Below, one piece after another: positions 37,682-48,816 of a DNA stretch of 64,000 bases. The notes under the pieces are model-generated. The model was not told the DNA's origin. It ran no database searches and saw only the letters and a list, made by a program, of their open reading frames with translations. The translations under genes and the position numbers were made by a program. Positions within the stretch are counted from its first letter, which is position 1. Every line of letters begins with the position of its first letter. Source of the DNA: Galeruca laticollis (taxonomy: Eukaryota; Arthropoda; Insecta; Coleoptera; Chrysomelidae); the NCBI GenBank assembly GCA_963921935.1, contig OY998177.1:111716067-111780066 (forward strand), in the 5' to 3' direction.

Positions 37682-37943
37682 GACGAATACTGGTACAGGA
37701 AAACAGTTGTCTGCCCCAATATTCGTCAGGTATGACGATCACTGGGTCATCGATCATTTTATTGGAATTTCATATTTTTCTTTTTTTGAAGTTGCTTTCA
37801 TAACTATAGAGGAACAAAGGCATTAAACTTTTGTTGAAAAATCTACGTACCAGTATTCGTCATATCAATATAGGCTGGTGATAATATTTACGGTGATATA
37901 AAATGTAGAGACGAATACTGGGTCAATAAGTGACGATAACTGG
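37682..37943. repeat. Left subterminal iterons of the pogo element
   Basis: GACGAATACTGG at 37682, inverted CCCAATATTCGTCA at 37715, TGACGATCACTGGG at 37733, inverted CCAGTATTCGTCA at 37850, GACGAATACTGGG at 37910 and TGACGATAACTGG at 37931. Matching copies lie at the right end (40501, 40523, 40728). Their position and repetition suggest transposase-binding sites; not tested. Confidence 0.8.
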
Positions 37944-37957
37944 ATATCGTGTTATAG

Positions 37958-40424
37958 ATGGGTCGTTTCAATTATGATGACGAAGATATGAAAAAAGCGA
38001 TCGTAGCAGTTAAAAAAGGTTCGCCAATTGCCACAACGGCCAAAACTTTTGAAGTTCTCCGAGTGACAGTCTCAGATAAATGTAAATGAAAAACTCCGAT
38101 GCATAGGAAAATGGGGCCCCCTTCCATACTGTCCGAAATTGAAGAACAAAATTTAGTTAGATGGATTTGTCACTTAGGAAACAGGGGTTTTCCGCTAACA
38201 ATTTGTCATCTTCTTGATGGTGTCCAAATGGTACTTAAATCTCAAAAGAAACATTTGCTAACAATCGACCAGGACGACACTGGCTGGAGGCTTTTCAAAA
38301 AAGGCATCGTGAAATAGCTACAAGAGTGTCTCAAAACTTAACAAAAAGTCGGGTGTCTGTTTCAGAAACGAATATACGTCGGTGGTTTGAAGAGATCACC
38401 GAGTACTTTAAGCACAATAATATGTTAGATGTATGCAATAATCCATTTCAAGTATTCAATTGTGACGAAACCGCATTTTTCCTGGCAACAATCGTGTTCT
38501 GGTTAGAAAAGGACAAAAAGTGGTTCATAGTGTAACCAATTCAGATGAAAGAGAAAATATCACAACACTCGCCATGGGAAACGCAGAATGGGAATTGGCT
38601 CCTCCTATGGTTGTAGTAAATTTAAAAACGATGCCTAAATCAATGGCTGCTTCCATGCCATTATCTTGGGCTATTGGTAGATCTGACAACGGTTGGATAA
38701 CTGGACAAACATTTTTTGAATACGTTACTAACGTTTTCTATTCTTGGTTAGTAGAAAAAACTATCAAACTACCAATAATTCTTTATCTAGATGGACCCTC
38801 CTCTCACTTGACATTACTATTAAGTGAGTTTTGCAAAGATTTAGGAATAGAAACTGTTGCGCTATATCCAAACTCTACACACTTTCTACAACCAATGGAT
38901 GTAACAGTGTTCCATCCATTAAAGTCTTCTTGGAAAAAAGAAGTTTATAAATGGAGAATAGAAAACACAGGAGTGCGTTTAAAACGAGATACTTTTTCTG
39001 TACTTCTCCACAAAGTACTAAAAAATACACTCAAACCCGAGATGTTGAAGAATGGATGAATGGATTCTTGGCTTGTGGATTAGTTCCTCTAGATCCATAT
39101 ACTTTAGACTACATTAAGATAAAAAACAAAGGGGATAACGCCTCAATATCAAAATCATCAAACAATGTAGAGGATATAAAGAATCATTTAAACTATATTG
39201 AGTACCTTATCCCGCAGGATAAGCTCAAATTATTCAAGAAGTCTAGGCCGACATGGTAACATGAGGTGGAATTCCCAGTATTATTTAAAATTTGGCATCA
39301 AATTAACACAAGCATCACTGGAGAAGGTACAAAGACTGCATTGGAAAACCAAGAAGACCATACGAGTTCTCTAGATAATGAAATATTTGACGATATTTTA
39401 ATAGACCTATTTCCTGAAAATGAAACAATTGATTTTGTTGTGGGAGAAGAAGGTACACTGCAGAAAGTCACTAATATAGGTACGGTACTGCTAAAGTCAA
39501 GTTGACTCATATACTTGTTAACTAATACATTTTTTTTGCTTCTAGATCTGTCTCCTGAGTTAAAATCATCAGAAGTCAGCGAAGCAGAATCTCCCAAAAA
39601 AGGTGAGTAGCATAATATCAGATAATGCGAGTACTCAAGTATCCTGATTTTCGTATTCGTTATTAGCAGGTGATCAAAGTGCTCCAATAAACTCAAAACC
39701 AGATGAACCATTTTTCCAAATACTCAGAGAATTTTATGACCAGTTTCTTGCGAAACTTCAAGTGAACTATCAGTAAATAGTATTACCATTCAGCAGGCTC
39801 CAAGTTATATTACCCAAACAGGTAGGTAATAGGTATTCATGAAATATTTAATTCAAGTAACAATCAATATTATATAGTTACAAATGATTTTCAGATAATT
39901 TGTCAGACAATATACATCGGAAATAGAGGTTCTTGACACAGTTATTGAAGTACACCAAGTTTTGCCATCTGCGGCACAAACAACAGAGATGAATATTCCA
40001 GTGAATCTTCCTTCAACAGCCACAGCACAAGTAGCAGAAATTAATAGAAAGATATCGTGGCGGACATACCGTCTCCTTTCAAAAACAATTTGTTTTGGCC
40101 AGATAGATCAAAAGTGACTGAAAAACTAAACAAAAAAATACCTTCAGTAGCAACGTCTAAAGATTGGCAAGAATATTTAAAAAAAAAGATAAAAAGAAGT
40201 TGGAAAAAAAACAAGAAATTCAAAGTAAACAGATTGTGAAAGAAAATAAAGAACATAAACTTAAATCACAAAAGCAGAGGAATGGAATATGTGAAACTGA
40301 GGAAACACAGAAAGGAAAATGGTTTTGTGATATTTGTGAAGAAGACCGTGAAGAGGATATGATTAAGTGTCAAAAATATTTGCAATGGATGCATGAGAGG
40401 TGTGCGTCTGCGTCAAATTTGTGA
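37958..40424 (+). pseudogene. pogo-type transposase with C-terminal PHD-like finger
   Basis: ATG at 37958 opens MGRFNYDDEDMKKAIVAVKK, a Psq-type helix-turn-helix, then a stop at about 38090 and MHRKMGPPSILSEIEEQNLV (CENP-B-like region). The DDE_1 domain gives FNCDETAFFLA (first D), PIILYLDGPSSHLT (second D) and NSTHFLQPMDVTVF (third D); I count 35 residues between the last two. LACGLVPLDPYTLDYIKI follows. The 3' part seems spliced: acceptor/donor pairs bound 39546-39602 (DLSPELKSSEVSEAESP) and a following exon starts at 39670. The last exons give a Lys-rich coil and CDICEEDREEDMIKC with MHERC, a PHD-like finger, ending at 40424. Lesions: stops or shifts near 38090, 38320, 38500, 39055 and 39258. 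Otherwise well preserved. Confidence 0.87.
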
Positions 40425-41645
40425 TGTACCTAACTTCCCTGAATGAAAAACTTAAAATAATAATAATTTAAGTATTTGAGTCTCCTTGCATTAAACTATG
40501 TGACGAATACTAGGACGTTTACTGACGATAACTGGGACAGCCCCTTTTTTGCATGACGAGTAATGGTACATGGAAACGTTAATTCTGAGTTTGAATAAAG
40601 TAACATTTAAAGTTAAAATAAAGTGTATTTGTCTAAAACACATAAAAGATACCTTACATCACTTATCTTTAGAAAGATTTTAACTAGAATAAATTAATAT
40701 ATGAATGTTGCAAGCATTGTCTTAGCGTGACGAATACTGGGACATCTACCTTATAAGTTACCTCTTCATTTTCCGTTTCAAAGTTCCTTAGCAGAAACTT
40801 TTTTGTATTCTTGAATGAAAAATGCCATAATTCAGTAGGTTTAAATACATCTGAGATCGTTCCCTCGACATTCGTAAAATTGTACAGATACAGTTGCCTT
40901 GAATAGTAAGCATTTTGATCTGGAACCTTAGGGAGGATAAGGTTCCTCTGACAGTCGAAAGATGGTGTTATCAATTTCTTTCCGTGAGTAAGTTTTTCTT
41001 CTCCTCTTCATCTGTACATATTTTAATCTTCTCAGTCAGCACTATATAAGTGGAACACACGTCAGTACGAGAAGTAGAAAAACTGAGGTTGAAAAGTTCA
41101 TATTGAAAATCGTTCGACAATTTTACTCTCTCCTCTGGAAAACAGTCATCGTTATACATTTGTCACATTTTTTTTGTGAACAAATCTGAAGACAGATAAC
41201 GTATTTTTGAGGAGGACCGACGATAATGAGACTGGATGCTTTTATAAATCTCAGAAACTTGTTTCCCTTCGAAATTTGCAGTCATTTTGTCACTTCCTCT
41301 TTTCTCTGAAACCGCTTCACCTGTTCTGAAGAAGAATTTCATGACGTATGACATACGATAATTCGTAATATGTAATACATTGAAGAATGCTTGCTGGCAT
41401 ACTGGAACCTATTGTTTTGAAGCATTTCTTATAAAGCATTTTATAGAAGTTGTTTTTTCTGTATGTAATTCGTTGGACGCTTAGGTTTAGGTTGCTGAAC
41501 AGTGGAAAATTTCAAAATAAATGTATCCTGAACGATTTTATTTCGTACTGCATAAAACGAGTCATGGATACTTTCGTTAGCCCTCATAGTTTTGTTAATA
41601 CATTGAAAAGACTTTGTTTTATGAGCACAAGTAGTAGGATATTCT

Positions 41646-41942
41646 GGGAATTTTCGTGATGAGAATCTGTAAAAAAAGGAGATATTTCTTAGAATCTTGT
41701 TTCTTGATACTTTTTAGTAGAAGTTACCAAGTAAATTATAGTCGCTCTTGCTAGAGAATTATTAATTTTATACAATAATTGACGAATATGATAGCAACTA
41801 CTCAAAATAATGTGGGTTTATATTTTAATGTTAGTTTTACATAATATATTATTTATGAATTATTGTATTATGGATTGGATTTGACTTGACTTTATCCTGT
41901 ATGGATAGCAACAAAATACTAAAGTAAATAAATAATCATTCT
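41646..41942. other. No recognisable gene
   Basis: AT-rich spacer between the transposon copy and the palindrome. Confidence 0.4.
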
Positions 41943-42130
41943 AATTAGTGTTTTTAAATGAAACTCAAGGTCTCTAGTTAATTCCACAATATAATACAAG
42001 TTATTGAAAATTCTAAAAAATTGACAATTTTCAATAACTTATTATATTGTGGAATTAACTAGAGACCTTGAGTTTCATTTAAAAACACTAATATGAGCAT
42101 ATTCCACGAAGTAAGGGTCCAGACAGTCAA
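41943..42130. repeat. Fold-back MITE, nearly perfect 150-bp hairpin
   Basis: The left arm (about 41944-42012) and right arm (about 42024-42092) are inverted copies: TTAGTGTTTTTAAATGAAAC, CTCTAGTTAATTCCACAATA and TATTGAAAATT are matched in reverse with only one or two differences. The loop is about 11 bases. The right flank ATATGAGCATATTCCACGAA, GTAAGGGTCCAGACAGTCAA is also part of the family. Confidence 0.92.
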
Positions 42131-42312
42131 TTTAATCATTCTAATGTTTATGATTCCGGATATTTTTACGGAAATTCTACTTCCATATAGTTGGACTGCG
42201 GATCCTTTTGCGAGCGTCTTTATTTTTACCAGGTGTTGTAGAACTGTTGATTTTACGTTATAAATAATTGGTCCTATAGAGAGAAGAGATTTGACATACG
42301 ATATGGTCATGA

Positions 42313-43404
42313 ACAGCTAGAACATTTGTAACCATCTCAGCTGAAGAACCGAGGGCGGAAACGGTATGAATCCCTTCAAGAATATGAAGTGGACATTGTC
42401 CGACTAGTTCGATTTGCTTATCCGTCAGCACCAGAGAACATGATGGAATGTCTGGGCATCCAGGACTTTATTGATGGCTTACGTGACCCCGATATGCAGA
42501 GGACGCTTCGTTTAGCCCATCCGAAAACATAAGTCGACTCATTGGCAGCTGCTCTTGAATATGAAGCAGCAACGAAGGCATCAGGACATAACAAAATTAG
42601 GACCATCCAACAAGAAGGTGACGAAGACAGATTTGACCAGTTCATCAGTTTAATAAAAAGTATGATGGACAAGGAGCCAAGAAAGACCAGATGACCCATG
42701 ATCGTTCCAAAGACCCTCTCATACAGATAGCTTTGCTCAGATGTCGCAAAGACAGTGTATATGTGGATGGCGAAGTAAATGGCAAGAAATATGCTCTGCC
42801 ACTGGAGCAACTAGAACCATTATACGAACAGAGATAATAAACCCCAAGAAGAAGCTTCTACCAACGAGACTGCGACTGCGACTGCGGACCGCCATAGGCG
42901 AGAGTGCCAACGTTCACGGGGAAACACAAATCCAATTGGGAATTGGCGCAGAAAAGTTCACGCATTCGGTAATCGTAGCAGACATTGAAGAAGATGTGGT
43001 TCTGGGAATGGACGTAATGAATGTACATGGTTTCCAATAAGACTTTAGAAACAGAACCATTAGTGTGGTGTCCGAGGAGGTATTCCTTCATCCACATGAA
43101 GGCAGCCCGGTGTTGGCCGCTGTACAGGAAGATACCGTTCTACCTGCACGAAGCGAAACCATGATAGTAGCATGGCTACAGGGAATCATGGAGGAAGGTA
43201 CACCGGTTATGATGGAGCAAAAGAACCACGACGAAGAGGTTTGCAAAGGAGTACTAATTGGAAAATGATTGGTTACGTCGGTGAAGGAGATCCCTGTACG
43301 ATTGATAAACGTGAACGATTACCCAATTACCATCAAGAAGGAAACCAAGATTGGATCCTGCGTACCAGTGACATCCAAGGTTCGCCAAACAACGACCACT
43401 GACA
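42313..43404 (+). pseudogene. Gypsy retrotransposon gag and protease remnants
   Basis: The first frame reads KRYESLQEYEVDIVRLVRFA, DFIDGLRDPDMQRTLRLAHP, a stop, and LAAALEYEAATKA, the conserved part of a Gypsy gag. After a frame shift comes the aspartic protease: CSATGATRTIIRTE, where the catalytic D of the normal DTGATRT is A, then AIGESANVHGETQIQLG, HSVIVADIEEDVVLGMDVM. The linker that normally leads into reverse transcriptase continues (EIPVRLINVNDYPITIKKET) to about 43400. Reverse transcriptase, RNase H and most of integrase are then missing: the sequence jumps to the integrase end. The copy is inactive by deletion and by loss of the protease aspartate. Confidence 0.85.
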
Positions 43405-44037
43405 ATTTGAAAGGAGATTTGCGACAAGCTGGGAATGAAGAAGACCAGGACAACAGCATTACATCCACAGTTAGATGGAATGGTCGAGAGAATGAACAGG
43501 ACTATTGGAAAATACCTGTCCAAAGTAGTATCCAGCCATCAGAGAGATTGGAACCAATATCTTTCCCCATTTGCATTGGCTTATCGATCTGCCGTCAATG
43601 AGTCCACGGGTAAAACACTGGCGAAAATCCTGTTTGGACGTGACATGAGGCTTCCTTGTGACCTGGAATTTCGCTGTCGGCCTGGAGAAGATCTAGCAGG
43701 CGAAGACTACGTGATCCAATTGAGAAGAAGGCTGGACGATATTCATGAATTAGTTCGCACAAATCTTCAAGTTGCCAGCGACAGAATGAAAAGTCGGTAC
43801 GATACGCAGGCCACAGAAGGCGGTTTTAAAGAAGAGGACAAAGTATGGTTACACAACCCGACGAGGAGAAAAGGATTTTCTCCAAAATTACAGAAATCCT
43901 GGAAAGGTCCACACTTAATCAAAAAAAGAATCAATGATGTTATATATCGCATAAGCAAGATCCCCAACGGAAAACCAAAAGTAGTTCACCAAAACCGACT
44001 TGCGCCATTCGAAGGAGACCATGACCTGGAGGAATAA
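43405..44037 (+). pseudogene. Gypsy integrase, C-terminal half
   Basis: An intact 200-residue frame reads MKKTRTTALHPQLDGMVERM, NRTIGKYLSKVV, RDWNQYLSPFALAYRSAVNE, then the C-terminal region ending KVWLHNPTRRKGFSPKLQKS, WKGPHLIKKRINDVIYRISK and VVHQNRLAPFEGD. The final E of the integrase DDE triad lies in the GMVERMNRT block. The preceding zinc finger and the first two acids are deleted. A stop at 44035-44037 closes the frame, and the macrodomain frame begins 18 bases later. Confidence 0.9.
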
Positions 44038-44055
44038 GTAAACCTTATTCGAGAT

Positions 44056-44523
44056 GTGTCTGACCCTACCTTCGATGAATTTATGAGCACGTTTGGAGGT
44101 ACCGGGAAAGCTAGATATGGAGTCACTTCGGAACAACAACAAGATTTGTTCACTCTCCCGGAAGATTATTCACTGGCATATAACATCCCCGCCAGTATCA
44201 AGGACGCACGAGGGTTGGCAACCGTATTTCGAAAGAAATTCGGGCAATTAGAAAAACTTGAAGACCAGATTCCAGCCCCTGGCAAGACACTGGAACTGAA
44301 ACATAATTCGTGGTACGTCTTCCACGTGGTAATTAAAAATTAGTTTCAAGATCGATCTACCTACCGCGATGTGTGGGAAGCACTTCGAAACCTACGAGAC
44401 CATGTGTTGGAATCCAGCGTGAAGAAACTGGCTATAACTAAGATAGCGAGTAACCAGTTGGATTCACGAATCATCAGGAACATTGTAGAGATTATCTTTC
44501 AAGATACCGGTGTCCAGATATAA
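44056..44523 (+). pseudogene. Macrodomain (OARD1/TARG1-like ADP-ribose hydrolase type) carried by the Gypsy element
   Basis: The frame reads DLFTLPEDYSLAYNIPASIK, DARGLATVFRKKFGQLEKLE, then WYVFHVVIKN, one in-frame TAG (44341), STYRDVWEALRNLRDHVLES, SVKKLAITKIASNQLDSRII and a last block IVEIIFQDTGVQI ending TAA at 44521. This follows the macrodomain order of OARD1/TARG1: xLAHCxSAD..MxxGIAxxFKxKFG, LVTKxxxxxKPTYxxLxxAL, and xxIGCGLDxLxW. The Lys of the TKK position and the Asp of the GLD position (catalytic in TARG1) appear kept as IKN and QLD. Such domains bind or remove ADP-ribose. It sits in the same direction right after integrase with no other gene between, so I infer it is an extra 3' gene of the retroelement. 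The in-frame TAG breaks it. The fold call is motif-based. Confidence 0.72.
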
Positions 44524-46299
44524 ATTTGCAGCTACAACCCCCGTTATCAGTATTCGATGAAGACGGTGCCCTGCTATTTCCATAAGATCGGAAAGTGTTT
44601 AAATAAATTCGAAAAACATTACAATATTATAATAAAACAGGAAAATCATTTTGTGCGTCTCATATTTGTTTAATCAATATCATCGCTCATAATATAGTCA
44701 CAAAAATCCCATCTTCATTCAGCATTGCGCGCTGAATCGGGCTGGAAAAAGTTTGAAATGTAGATCGGTGCACTTCGTAACTAGTACGGGCCGAATAAGG
44801 TTAGCATAAGGAATTACGCTAACGGATCATGGTTTGATAATCAGCCGCTGATTTCATGCAATTTTCTAAGGGTATAAAGTCGTTTTTGATATTTGCAAGC
44901 CGTATATACATATAAAGCGCGAAATAACGAAAATTATGATGTACTTAACTCAATTTTTTGTGGAGTTTGTCGCCTTTGGTACTAGGCACCTCAAGTGAGA
45001 AACAGTAGGCTATATCGTGAAAAGTAGTGGGAGCTTGTAGCTGTTGTTTTCTTGTAAAATTTAATGTTTTTTTTCGATATTGTTCACCCATCTTGCGAAT
45101 ATTATGAGAGTTGGGAATATTTATATAAATGTACATGACCTTCGTTGACCCAGGAAAAAGTTGAATTGACTAATAGTTTAGCATCGGTTCAACTGAACCC
45201 TCAATCAACACTGAACGTCCTTCAAAGAAAATACTGTTGTGTCACAACAAATTTAGTTGAACTGGAAATAGCGATAAGAACCTATGGAACCAAGAGAACA
45301 AAGCAAATATCCAACTGGAAATAAGCTATGAATGAAAACTTTGGAACGAAATATGACATTTGGTTTGAACTACTGCACACCATTGTTAAAATAGTTGAAC
45401 GATCCATAACAGTTTGCAAAGGATCAGAAGGAATGGATGGGATTATAAAATGATATTTCCTTTTTTTCGTTAGGATGTTTGATTGGAATTCATTTGGTTA
45501 CTACCATTTCAATATTTTATAGTATATAGTACCCAATTCAAAAAAAATTTATAATGAGATTTATACCGTGAGATTTTTAAGTGACCGAATAAATTAGGTT
45601 CAAGCTGTTTGAATCGGCATTTGCATAGTAATTATCATTTTAATGGTAGGTGTGAAAGGAAGAAAGTTGTTATTTCAATTAAAAATTTGGAGCTTCCGTG
45701 AAGACAAACAAAAAAGTGTTGTTTATATACTCGTTAGATAATATTCATAATTTCCTATTTTGTTTTTAATCAGACGATGATACTGCAAACTTTACACATT
45801 GAAGTGAAGACATTTTTAATACCTTGTTATTCTATGTGAAAATTTTAAGAAATCAATTCTTAACTCAAAATAAAATGCAAATCGAAGCAAATCTTAGTTG
45901 AATTAGGAGAGGAAACATTTCACTTAGCTTAATCACTTCGTATTAAAGAGGTAATGTTTGTGAAATGACGGGTGAAAAAGTTCAATTACAACGTTGCAAT
46001 AAATGCACATAGCGTCTACTGATGTTTTTATATTTTATTATCACATGACAGCATTTACTGTGGCAGTTGAATAAACCGCATCATGATTTTCTCATTATTT
46101 TCCACCATTATTTGGAATATTACTAGGTTCTTGACCAGTTCCAGCATGTACTGAATAAAGTTTCCAATATGTCCATTCAACCACTATTTTCCAGCATTGA
46201 ATAATAACAAATATTATTTGTGACGTGCATTAGCTATTAGTGAGTAGCTTTAAATGAAACAAACATTGTCCGATGTGTAATAAATTGCCGTATGTATCT
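44524..46299. other. No recognisable gene
   Basis: 44524-44640 may include the Gypsy 3' untranslated region. No LTR end could be recognised. The rest is AT-rich without frames above 63 residues. Confidence 0.4.
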
Positions 46300-46450
46300 A
46301 CTGTATCCACTGTCACCACTTGTAATGTGTGAGTAATGATCCTCCTCGTTTTCTCATACATATACCTTTTTCTTACAATCTACAGTCCATTTTTATACGT
46401 TTCCCAGGAATTCTGTTGTTTCACACGAAACATTTTGGTCATTCGAACCT
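46300..46450 (+). repeat. BEL LTR end with primer-binding site
   Basis: CTACAGTCCATTTTTATACG at 46382, followed by TTTCCCAG and TGTTTCACACGAAACA, is homologous to the end of the BEL 3' LTR (54966-55008 continued at 58706). After the terminal ACA comes TTTTGGTCATTCGAACCTGG, typical of a BEL/Pao primer-binding region. So this is the end of a 5' or solo LTR with its leader, and it provides an uninterrupted copy of the site later hit by the XPG/FEN-CXC element. Confidence 0.75.
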
Positions 46451-47003
46451 GGATAGAACAGTTAGGTTCCCTTACCTCTAGAAGGGACTACTATTTTCAT
46501 TATTTTCAATACCTTTCATTTTGCTACATAAAATTATCGGTGTAGTATAATTTGTTAAAATTTCACATTTCAATAGTTTTTGTTGAGTTCAAAACATCAT
46601 TAAGGTTAATAACCTTTTCACATGTTTTACTATCAAAAGACAAGTAAAATAACCCGTTGTTTCACTCGCTGCTAAAAGGTTATTTTATATTGACAAATTT
46701 GAATTTTTAAAAGTATATAAATTCCATTTTACCACAAATAAGCTTGTTAGAAACTCAAACGCATTTTTGTATCGACTAACCGTTGATTCAGTACAATCGT
46801 AGCCACAAATCCCCATCGAGGTTTGTTTACGTTTATTTGCAAAGCAAAATACAGCTTTTGATAATTTTAATAACTATTTTAATTTTGATAGTTATCTTGA
46901 AAATTCTATTTCAGCGTTGTCTTGAGATATATTAGAAGATGTTCTTACGGAACAGTGTAAATTAAGATACTTTACAGATTAAAATTTAACATTTTGAAAT
47001 TAT
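46451..47003. other. AT-rich, with one short hairpin
   Basis: TTAATAACCTTTT near 46607 pairs with AAAAGGTTATTTT near 46674. No gene. Confidence 0.4.
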
Positions 47004-48816
47004 TTAGAAATTGCTCCGCGAGAGAGAGGGACAGAGAGAGAGAGAGAAGTTGGAGAGAGTTTTTGGAAGGTTTGTGGGTTTTAGGGGTTTTCGAGATAAG
47101 GCCCTGATATAGGATGCGGTTCCTCTGCAGGGCGGGGTTGGAGGCTTTTTTGTTTGGGGTTTGTGTGCGCGTTCGGTTGGGGTTGGAGGGTTGTGTTGGT
47201 GTTGATGTTGAGAGGCAAATGGCTCGCTGAAGAATTCGAGGGGAGGTTGTAGTTTATTGTTTATATAGAATTGATTTGAGTTGAATGTAGGTTTGAGTAC
47301 CAATATTAATTCTAAATATAAAAACTTCGTCGATGTCGGCCCATTTGGCTAGTGAATAAATTCACCATGCTACAGGAAAAAACGGTAGCACCTACGGGAG
47401 GGGTTGGGGCTCGCGGATTTAAGTGGAAGTGCTTCCACTCCTGATGGGAGTGGAGGCGAAGTGAACACGCCTGCCTATGTTTGTGATAGAGCAGTGGTGT
47501 CGAAGGATGGACGAAATTAGGTGACGAAGAGTGTCGGCTATGATGTCCCTCGAGTTGGGAATGGCGTTCATTAGGGTAACGGTAAGGATTTCTATGACGA
47601 TTTTGGAGTCTGTAGAGAGTTCGAAGGAGACTGGTAGCTTTTCTAGGGTGACTGGGGCGGTTTCTTGGGGGGTGTTTGGTGTGGTTAGCCTATGGGGGCA
47701 ACGAGGGTGGAAAGCGGCGTGAGGTCCGCCGCAATTGGTGCAAGTAGGGGTACCGGACTTGGGGAATTTGTCGGTGCGGTGGCCGGTTTGGCCGCAGGAA
47801 GGGCAAATCGGTTGAGACCGACAAGAATCGGAAGGGTGTCCGGGTTTGGTGCATCGGTTGCAATATTTTGGGACGGGGGGCAGAGGGTTGGTTCGCACTG
47901 GTGTGGAAAGCCAAAGAATGGAATGCCAGAAGAGAGGACTTGGTGGTAGTGGATCTCGGAAGTAGGTTTATTTGTGGCCTTGGCGATAATTCGCCAAGTT
48001 TTGGTGAACGGGAATTCTTGATCGAGAAGAATTTCTTCGAATTCTTCGAGAAGAATCGTTGGGTCTACATTCCTGCAGACAAGTGAGAATTAGGGTTTTG
48101 ACTGGTTGGGGTGGACGTTGAGTGAAGTTTAGAACGTGAATATTGATGGGGTCACCAGTGGAGTTTTGGATTCTTCTAAGGATTGTGTTTGCTGATAGCG
48201 TGGAAGAGGTTTTAAGGAGGGCTGTTCTATTGAAGTTGGCCTTGAGGTATAGGATGTGTCCGTTGAGGAGTTCGAGGGTGTTTAAAAGTGTGAAGAGAGA
48301 TTTTTGGGTTGAATATTGGGGTGGGAGGTTTCTGAGGTTCAGTGTTTGGGTGTACGTTGTGTTGTTGGCGGGGGTTGGTGTGGGGTTGTTGAGGGAGGTA
48401 GGAGCTGAGGTTGATCGGGGTTTTGTATTCCCGACGAGAGTGAAACCATCGTCGTCGGGGATGGATGGTTGTTGGACAATTGTGGGAGTGTGGGTTGGGG
48501 ATTTTACAGAGGAGGCGTAAGTCCTGGGGGGGGGGGGCGGAGTGGAAGTGTGTATTGAGGATGAAGCGGTGGGGTTTGGGGCTGATGTGGAGGAGTTTTG
48601 AGGGTTTGGGGAAGATGAACTGGAGGTTTGAAGTATTGATAAATGGGAACCTAATGAATTTGAGAGATTCTCAAGTTGTTGTCGTCTGCGTAAGGTTGTC
48701 GCGGGGTCTGCTGTGGGATCATTAAGTTTTCTCATGATTTCGTCAAGAAGGTCTTTACGTTGGGGTGTGCTTTGGGATGTGGGGTGTTGTAATATGCGGG
48801 TGCTTCTGGAGGACAT
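47004..48816 (-). pseudogene. LINE ORF1 (gag-like, CCHC zinc knuckles)
   Basis: ATG 48816 opens a 282-residue Ser/Pro/Thr-rich frame (MSSRSTRILQHPTSQSTPQR onward) with an RRM-like middle part (LNLRNLPPQYSTQKSLFTLL, HVLNFTQRPPQPVKTLILTC). A frameshift near 47970-47920 leads to the third part, YCNRCTKPGHPSDSCRSQPI, CPSCGQTGHRTDKF (last Cys replaced by Phe) and CTNCGGPHAAFHPRC, three CCHC-type knuckles as in ORF1 of I/R1/Jockey-like LINEs; these bind the element RNA. Only about 100 residues of decayed Pro-rich sequence follow (47303-47004), and no endonuclease or polymerase, so the element is 3'-truncated. A (GA)n run at 47020-47050 ends it. Base composition is much richer in G and C than the flanks. 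Confidence 0.8.

Larger units (their letters stand above)
37289..40751 (+). mobile_element. Complete pogo-type transposon inserted in copy A
   Basis: Ends AGGTAAATGTCCCA and TGGGACATCTACCT are inverted and flanked by TA (37287-37288 and 40752-40753). Removing the element and one TA restores a sequence matching 36528-36548 in copy B (TGGTAATATAAGTTACC against TGATAATATAACTCACC), so the insertion point is proved within the window. Copies of TGACGAATACTGGG or TGACGATAACTGGG cluster near both ends. The transposase is on the plus strand. Confidence 0.95.
37129..41645 (-). pseudogene. Unclassified insect transposon protein, copy A, split by pogo
   Basis: Upstream part (41645-40754): a stretch with ANESIHDSFYAVRNKIVQDT and QQPKPKRPTNYIQKKQ; CFKTIGSS; TGEAVSEKRGSDKMTANFEG; SHYRRSSSKIRYLSSDL; MYNDDCFPEERVKLSNDFQY; NLSFSTSRTDVCSTYIVLTE; SFDCQRNLILPKVPDQNAYY; then HFSFKNTKKFLLRNFETENE. 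The rest (SKNVLRKGETLHVIEAVIIK ... NDVDKLLKKHL) follows at 37280-37129 beyond the inserted element. Between YLYNFTNVEG and TISDVFKPTE the central part seen in copy B is missing, an internal deletion. Frameshifts near 41160, 40975 and 41350. The window's right end holds the beginning of another member. Confidence 0.7.

Noticed and set aside
39298..39711. 137-residue minus-strand frame
   Set aside because: It is antisense to the pogo transposase and its 3' exons.
42059..42310. 83-residue minus-strand frame next to the palindrome
   Set aside because: Half of it is the MITE arm and the rest has no recognisable motif.
44056..44523. Macrodomain frame as a host gene fragment
   Set aside because: It directly follows integrase in the same direction with no intron, and decays at a similar level, so I treat it as part of the retroelement.
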